DNA of 64,000 nucleotides. It comes from Pseudoalteromonas sp. GCY (lineage in GTDB: Bacteria; Pseudomonadota; Gammaproteobacteria; Enterobacterales; Alteromonadaceae). Location: assembly GCF_016695175.1 (NCBI RefSeq), contig NZ_CP068023.1, positions 1,999,501 through 2,063,500 of the forward strand, given 5' to 3'. Shown in pieces: positions 59,847 through 64,000 of this stretch. The notes below the pieces were generated by a model. It was given only the letters and a program-made list of their open reading frames with translations. It did not search any database and had not been told where the DNA came from. The translations under genes and the position numbers were made by a program. How positions within the stretch are numbered: the stretch's first letter is position 1; each line of letters begins with the position of its first letter.

Positions 59847-59873
59847 GTATAACTAAATGTTAAGCAAGCAATT

Positions 59874-59900
59874 AAAGCCTCCAATATGGAGGCTTTCTTG
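59874..59900 (+). terminator. Terminator after the DUF5666 gene
   Basis: A ten-base perfect stem AAAGCCTCCA/TGGAGGCTTT with loop ATA is followed by CTTG. The rest of 59897-60165 holds no gene I can support, only the presumed promoter of the next gene. Confidence 0.82.
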
Positions 59901-60165
59901 TATATTTATCACTTTAAAGTTAATTCACTTCGCCTGACTTAGTACCGTCATATTTCTAGCACCTAACTGCCATAAAAGCTTAGCTTTCTTGACTTTTTTC
60001 CCTCGTATAGTGACACCCGCCACGCAAAACGCAACGGTTTATACTGACTCGCTGTGCTTCTAGGTTCAGCTTCTATGAAGTGGAATAAGAAGAGACGTGA
60101 ATTGGTACTACTGAAATAACTAAAAGCATGCGCACGGGTATGCAAACAAAGTAAAGAAAGGACTT

Positions 60166-62205
60166 ATGAAAACAAAACTACTTCCAATCGCACTACTGTG
60201 CGGTGCCACAAGCATTATTACTGGTTGCTCAGATTCAGATAACGATGTTGATATAAACGTGCCGAAAGGAACTGATATTCCAAAAGAGGGCACTGCGGTG
60301 TCTTTGCGTTTACTAGAAACCACAGATTTGCATGCGAACGTATTGAACTACAACTACTTTTCAGACAAGCAAGATGACAAAGTGGGTCTAGTGAAAACCG
60401 CGGCGTTAATCCATCAAGCGAGAAGCCAAGTTAAAAACTCCATGCTGGTAGATAATGGCGACTTAATCCAAGGTAGTCCTCTTGGCGACTATATGGCGAA
60501 AATCAAAAATCTCAAAGAGGGAGAAGTTCATCCTGTTTATAAGGCCATGAACACACTAGCGTACGATGTCGCAAATATTGGTAATCATGAGTTTAACTTT
60601 GGCCTAGCGTTTTTAGACGAAGCAATCGACGATGCGAACTTTCCCTATATTAGTGCAAACGTGTTTAAGGTTGATGGCGACGAAGATGAAACAAATGATG
60701 TGCCGTTATTTAAGCCTTATCTAATTCAAGAAAAGCAATTCTTTGACGAGAATGACAAGCTTCAGGTGATTAAAGTCGGCTTTATCGGGTTTGTTCCACC
60801 GCAAATCATGCAATGGGATAAGGCCAATCTTGAAGGCAAAGTGATCGCCAAAGACATCGTAAAAATGGCAAAACACTACGTACCTAAGATGAAAGCTGAA
60901 GGCGCGGATATTGTCGTTGCTATTCCGCACTCAGGTCTTGATGTATCAGCCGATAAGCCAATGGCTGAAAACGCATCTTATGCTTTGTCCAAGGTGGATG
61001 ATATAGACGCCATTATGTTTGGTCACGCGCATGCAAACTTCCCAGGTTCGGGCTATGCAGACTTAGCGGCACATGGTGTTGATAACGATAAAGGCACAAT
61101 CAATGGCGTTGCGGCTGTAATGCCTGGTTTTTGGGGCAATCATCTTGGTGTAATTGACCTAGATATCCAATTTAAATCAGGTAAATGGGTGGTGGTTGAC
61201 TCACAGTCGACGCTGAAAGCTATCTATGAAACGGATGAAAATCGTAATACGGTATCGTTGGTAGAAAGCGATGCAGCAATTGAAGCCGCGGTACATCGTG
61301 AGCATGCTGAAACTCGCGCATGGGTGAATGAGCCTTTTGCTAAAATAACCAACACAGTGAACAGCTATTTTGCGTTAGTGAATGACGATCCCTCAATCCA
61401 AATCGTGACTGACGCACAAGCATGGTATACAGCAAAAATCGTGCAAGGTACTGAGCTTGATGGATTACCTATTCTGTCTGCGGGGGCGCCTTTTAGAGCA
61501 GGGCGTGGCGGGCCAGATGACTTTACCGCAATACCTGCAGGTGATATCGCCTATCGTAACGTTGCGGATATGTACATTTATCCTAACGTACTTAAGGTGT
61601 TGAAGCTCAAGGGCAGCGAAGTGCGCGAATGGCTTGAAATGTCTGCAGGACAGTTCAATCAAATCACACCAAATACTGAAGGCGTTCAAGCGCTGATCAA
61701 TCCAGACTTTCCTTCATATAACTATGATGTACTAGATGGTGTGACGTACCAAATTGATGTCACTGAGCCTGCACGCTACGCGGCAAATGGTGAAAAAGTG
61801 TCAAACGGTAACCGCATTAAGGCATTGAAGTATCAAGGTGAATTGGTGAAGGACGACCAAGTATTCTTGGTTGCAACGAATAACTATCGTGCATCTGGTG
61901 GTGGTAATTTCCCAAATATTAAGGGAGATAAAATCGTTGTCGACTCGCCAAATGAGAACCGTCAGGTCGTTGCTGACTATATTACTTTTGTTAGCGACCA
62001 AAATGGTGCAGCAGGACTTGATCCGTCCGCCGATATGAACTGGTCATTTGCACCTGTAGTTGGCGCCAATATTGAATTCTTTAGCTCAACCAGTGCGGAT
62101 GCTGAAACTTACAGTCAGCAATTTAATCATATTCTACCTACCGGCAAAACCGACGAAAGAGGTTTTGCACTTTATCAGCTGGATTTAACACAACCGCTGA
62201 ACTAA
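60166..62205 (+). CDS. CpdB-like 2',3'-cyclic-nucleotide phosphodiesterase/3'-nucleotidase, lipoprotein
   Basis: A 679-residue metallophosphatase of the CpdB/UshA family. The N-terminal calcineurin-like domain has ETTDLHANVLNYNYFSD, DNGDLIQGSP, GNHEFNFG and FGHAHANFPG metal-binding motifs. The C-terminal 5'-nucleotidase domain covers about 390-600. E. coli CpdB is a soluble periplasmic protein, but here the signal peptide ends in a lipobox (ITGC, C21) followed by an acidic linker, so it is probably membrane-anchored. It salvages extracellular or periplasmic nucleotides for phosphate and nucleosides. AAGGA precedes the ATG. Confidence 0.92.
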   Translation: MKTKLLPIALLCGATSIITGCSDSDNDVDINVPKGTDIPKEGTAVSLRLLETTDLHANVLNYNYFSDKQDDKVGLVKTAALIHQARSQVKNSMLVDNGDLIQGSPLGDYMAKIKNLKEGEVHPVYKAMNTLAYDVANIGNHEFNFGLAFLDEAIDDANFPYISANVFKVDGDEDETNDVPLFKPYLIQEKQFFDENDKLQVIKVGFIGFVPPQIMQWDKANLEGKVIAKDIVKMAKHYVPKMKAEGADIVVAIPHSGLDVSADKPMAENASYALSKVDDIDAIMFGHAHANFPGSGYADLAAHGVDNDKGTINGVAAVMPGFWGNHLGVIDLDIQFKSGKWVVVDSQSTLKAIYETDENRNTVSLVESDAAIEAAVHREHAETRAWVNEPFAKITNTVNSYFALVNDDPSIQIVTDAQAWYTAKIVQGTELDGLPILSAGAPFRAGRGGPDDFTAIPAGDIAYRNVADMYIYPNVLKVLKLKGSEVREWLEMSAGQFNQITPNTEGVQALINPDFPSYNYDVLDGVTYQIDVTEPARYAANGEKVSNGNRIKALKYQGELVKDDQVFLVATNNYRASGGGNFPNIKGDKIVVDSPNENRQVVADYITFVSDQNGAAGLDPSADMNWSFAPVVGANIEFFSSTSADAETYSQQFNHILPTGKTDERGFALYQLDLTQPLN

Positions 62206-62213
62206 TACACTAC

Positions 62214-62238
62214 GCCGCCATATTCTGGCGGCTTTTTT
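62214..62238 (+). terminator. Terminator after the cpdB-like gene
   Basis: A seven-base stem GCCGCCA/TGGCGGC with loop TATTC is followed by six T. Confidence 0.93.
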
Positions 62239-62275
62239 ATTGCTTCTTTTTATAATTTTCAACGGGATTTGACGA

Positions 62276-64000
62276 ATGAAACAAGTAAACTTCAAGCTTT
62301 GCAGCGTAGTTTTGGCTGCAGCTATATCCACATCTGTATTTGCAGCGCAGCCGTATGACTGGAATAACCACATTCCAGTCAAAACACCAAGCACAAACAA
62401 CAATGGTAAGACAGTATTATTTGATGTGTCACACGGTGGCGTCGAAGGAAACGCCGATTGGGTTATTGATGGTGCGTTTTCAGATTTTGCGGATGCATTA
62501 GTTAATGAAGGGTATACCGTAAAAGAATATCGTGGTGTTGATTTAAACAATGACGGCAAGATTAGATTCTTTGACGACCGTACCTCTCAAAGCAATCAAA
62601 ATGAAGCGGTTATCAGCTACGAGGCGATTAAAGGTGCAGATGTCTTTGTATTGGCAGAAACTAACCGTCCTTTCACTCAATCAGAGCAAGCGGCGTTATT
62701 GCAGTTTGTATCGGATGGAAAAGGGATATTTTTTATTGCAGATCATTATGACGCGGATCGTAATCTAAATACATGGGATGCCACTGAAGTCTTTAACGGC
62801 TACAACCGCTCAGATCTGGCCAAGTATAATCTAGGTGGTGAGTACGGTGACTGGCGTAATCCAAAGTCAGCAGACATGGGATGGCTTGCAGAAAATTTTG
62901 GGATCCGCTTTCGCTTTAATGCCGCTGACTACAAGCAAGGCGTAAGTGGTATTGAGTCTGCGAGCAAAACAGAAGGGATCACACTTGGAGTTACTCCTGT
63001 ATTGATGGCCGCAGGCGCGACGCTTGCGATTGTAGATGAACAAAAAGCGAAGGGCTTGGTTTATTTTTCACCTTCAGATACACCAGCTAAGTGGCGTCAT
63101 GCTAAAGATGATGGACTTTACTTTGGTGGTAGAAATGAAGGCCCGTATGTTGCTATCTCAAAAGCTGGGTTAGGCAAAGCCGCATTTATTGGTGATTCTT
63201 CCCCAATTGAAGACGCTACACCTAAGTACAAGCGTCAGGATAATGGCAATAGTAAAAAGACGTACCCCGGCTGGACGGACAGTGGTAATGCGGCTGTACT
63301 TTCGGTCAACATCATCAATTGGCTAGCAACGCCTGAGCCGTATCAGTACTTTGATGGTACTAACGGTCATGCGAGCGGTGAAGTAACACCAGTGCCAATG
63401 GCGCCGCAAGAAATGTCTGATCCAAACAATGGTCAGCCATGGGGGACGCCTGCATCGGGTTTTGATGCATGGAATACAGATAGCTATAAAAATAACTCTT
63501 TCAATGCGCCTTATGGTTCAGAGCAAACCAACCCAGATCCTAATCCCGATCCAGAGCCAACTCCTGATGGCGCGATTTCTGTAGCACAGGCACTTGCTGC
63601 TTCAGCTGGGTCTAAATTTGCTGTGTTAGGTAAAGTGACAGCCGAAGTAAACGGTATCTATGGCCTATTACTCACAGATACTGCCAACGCATCGTTAAGT
63701 ATCAACGTAAAGCTTGAACCTGCTCAGCGCAGTGACTTTAACCCGCAACTCAATCCTGAGATCCTTGGTCAATCAGTCATAGTGACTGGTACTCGAGACA
63801 GTTATATGGGTGAGGCTGGTATTCGTTATGTAAGCGATATTCAGATTGCACCAGTGGCATTGTCGGTTGAGCAGGCGCTTGCAACCGCCGAGGGCAATGA
63901 AATTGAGCTTGTTGGGCGTGTTAAATCTGCACTTAATGATATCTATGCTTTAGTACTTGAGGACAGCCAAAATCCAAATCATACGATAAATGTTAAACTT
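62276..64000 (+). CDS. Secreted protein with DUF6359-like repeats, partial at the window end
   Basis: My own translation gives 575 codons open to the last base, so the gene continues beyond the window. A Sec signal peptide (SVVLAAAISTSVFA, cleavage after about residue 23) is followed by a Rossmann-like domain resembling DUF4350/ThuA-type proteins (TVLFDVSHGG, DVFVLAETNRPFT, GKGIFFIADHYD), a Pro/Asp linker (PDPNPDPEPTPDG, about 420-432), then two OB-like repeats starting at about residues 434 and 529 (ISVAQALAASAG and LSVEQALATAEG, each with a later SINVKL or TINVKL strand). Proteins of this kind are often annotated as secreted endonucleases, but no nuclease motif is visible in this part. Confidence 0.85.
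   Translation, partial: MKQVNFKLCSVVLAAAISTSVFAAQPYDWNNHIPVKTPSTNNNGKTVLFDVSHGGVEGNADWVIDGAFSDFADALVNEGYTVKEYRGVDLNNDGKIRFFDDRTSQSNQNEAVISYEAIKGADVFVLAETNRPFTQSEQAALLQFVSDGKGIFFIADHYDADRNLNTWDATEVFNGYNRSDLAKYNLGGEYGDWRNPKSADMGWLAENFGIRFRFNAADYKQGVSGIESASKTEGITLGVTPVLMAAGATLAIVDEQKAKGLVYFSPSDTPAKWRHAKDDGLYFGGRNEGPYVAISKAGLGKAAFIGDSSPIEDATPKYKRQDNGNSKKTYPGWTDSGNAAVLSVNIINWLATPEPYQYFDGTNGHASGEVTPVPMAPQEMSDPNNGQPWGTPASGFDAWNTDSYKNNSFNAPYGSEQTNPDPNPDPEPTPDGAISVAQALAASAGSKFAVLGKVTAEVNGIYGLLLTDTANASLSINVKLEPAQRSDFNPQLNPEILGQSVIVTGTRDSYMGEAGIRYVSDIQIAPVALSVEQALATAEGNEIELVGRVKSALNDIYALVLEDSQNPNHTINVKL

Overview
The window looks like a marine gammaproteobacterial chromosome, most likely Pseudoalteromonas or a close Alteromonadales relative. 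This is inferred from the conserved gyrA-serC-aroA-cmk-rpsA-ihfB-lapA-lapB-pyrF order, protein similarity as I recognise it, and moderate-to-low GC. No database search was run.

Region 1 (1-13908) is housekeeping DNA. A HAD phosphatase and ubiG lie on the minus strand, divergent from gyrA. An IS1182-type element sits exactly in the gyrA terminator hairpin, which is present on both sides of it. serC-aroA, cmk, rpsA and ihfB-lapA-lapB-pyrF follow, most of them separated by recognisable terminators.

Region 2 (13909-17059) is a scar zone. It holds a decayed IS3-family element, a minus-strand relic of a VgrG island (VgrG N-terminal fragment, three-helix membrane protein, possible YezG/DUF600-type immunity protein) and an AT-rich 580-bp gap before the secretion cluster.

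Region 3 (17060-37949) is a complete type VI secretion system: tssJ-K-L-M-tagF-tssA-B-C, two unrecognised envelope proteins, hcp with a hairpin-rich leader, tssE-F-G, clpV (tssH) and vgrG. It covers the membrane complex (J, L, M), baseplate (K, E, F, G, VgrG), cap (A), sheath (B, C), tube (Hcp) and sheath-recycling ATPase (H). No fha, ppkA, pppA or sigma-54 activator gene is visible, although tagF is present.

Region 4 (37966-57121) is the effector arm. A loading module (small VgrG-adjacent protein, HEAT-like protein, DUF2169 protein, thiolase-like protein, PAAR-like DUF4150 protein) leads into a 1269-residue effector with a VasX-like pore-forming layout and its membrane immunity protein. The DUF4150-effector-immunity unit has then been duplicated and rearranged. 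There are a second and a third related immunity gene (the second destroyed by an IS3-family element), an N-terminally truncated DUF4150 gene, a different 1031-residue pore-type effector with two paralogous immunity genes, and finally an orphan tail of effector 1 with a fourth immunity gene. The simplest reading is duplication of the module followed by replacement of the duplicated effector by a new effector-immunity set, leaving the old tail and immunity gene behind.

Region 5 (57122-64000) carries envelope or secreted proteins: a repetitive DUF5666 lipoprotein, a CpdB-like 2',3'-cyclic nucleotidase with a lipobox, and a secreted protein with DUF6359-like repeats that runs off the window end.
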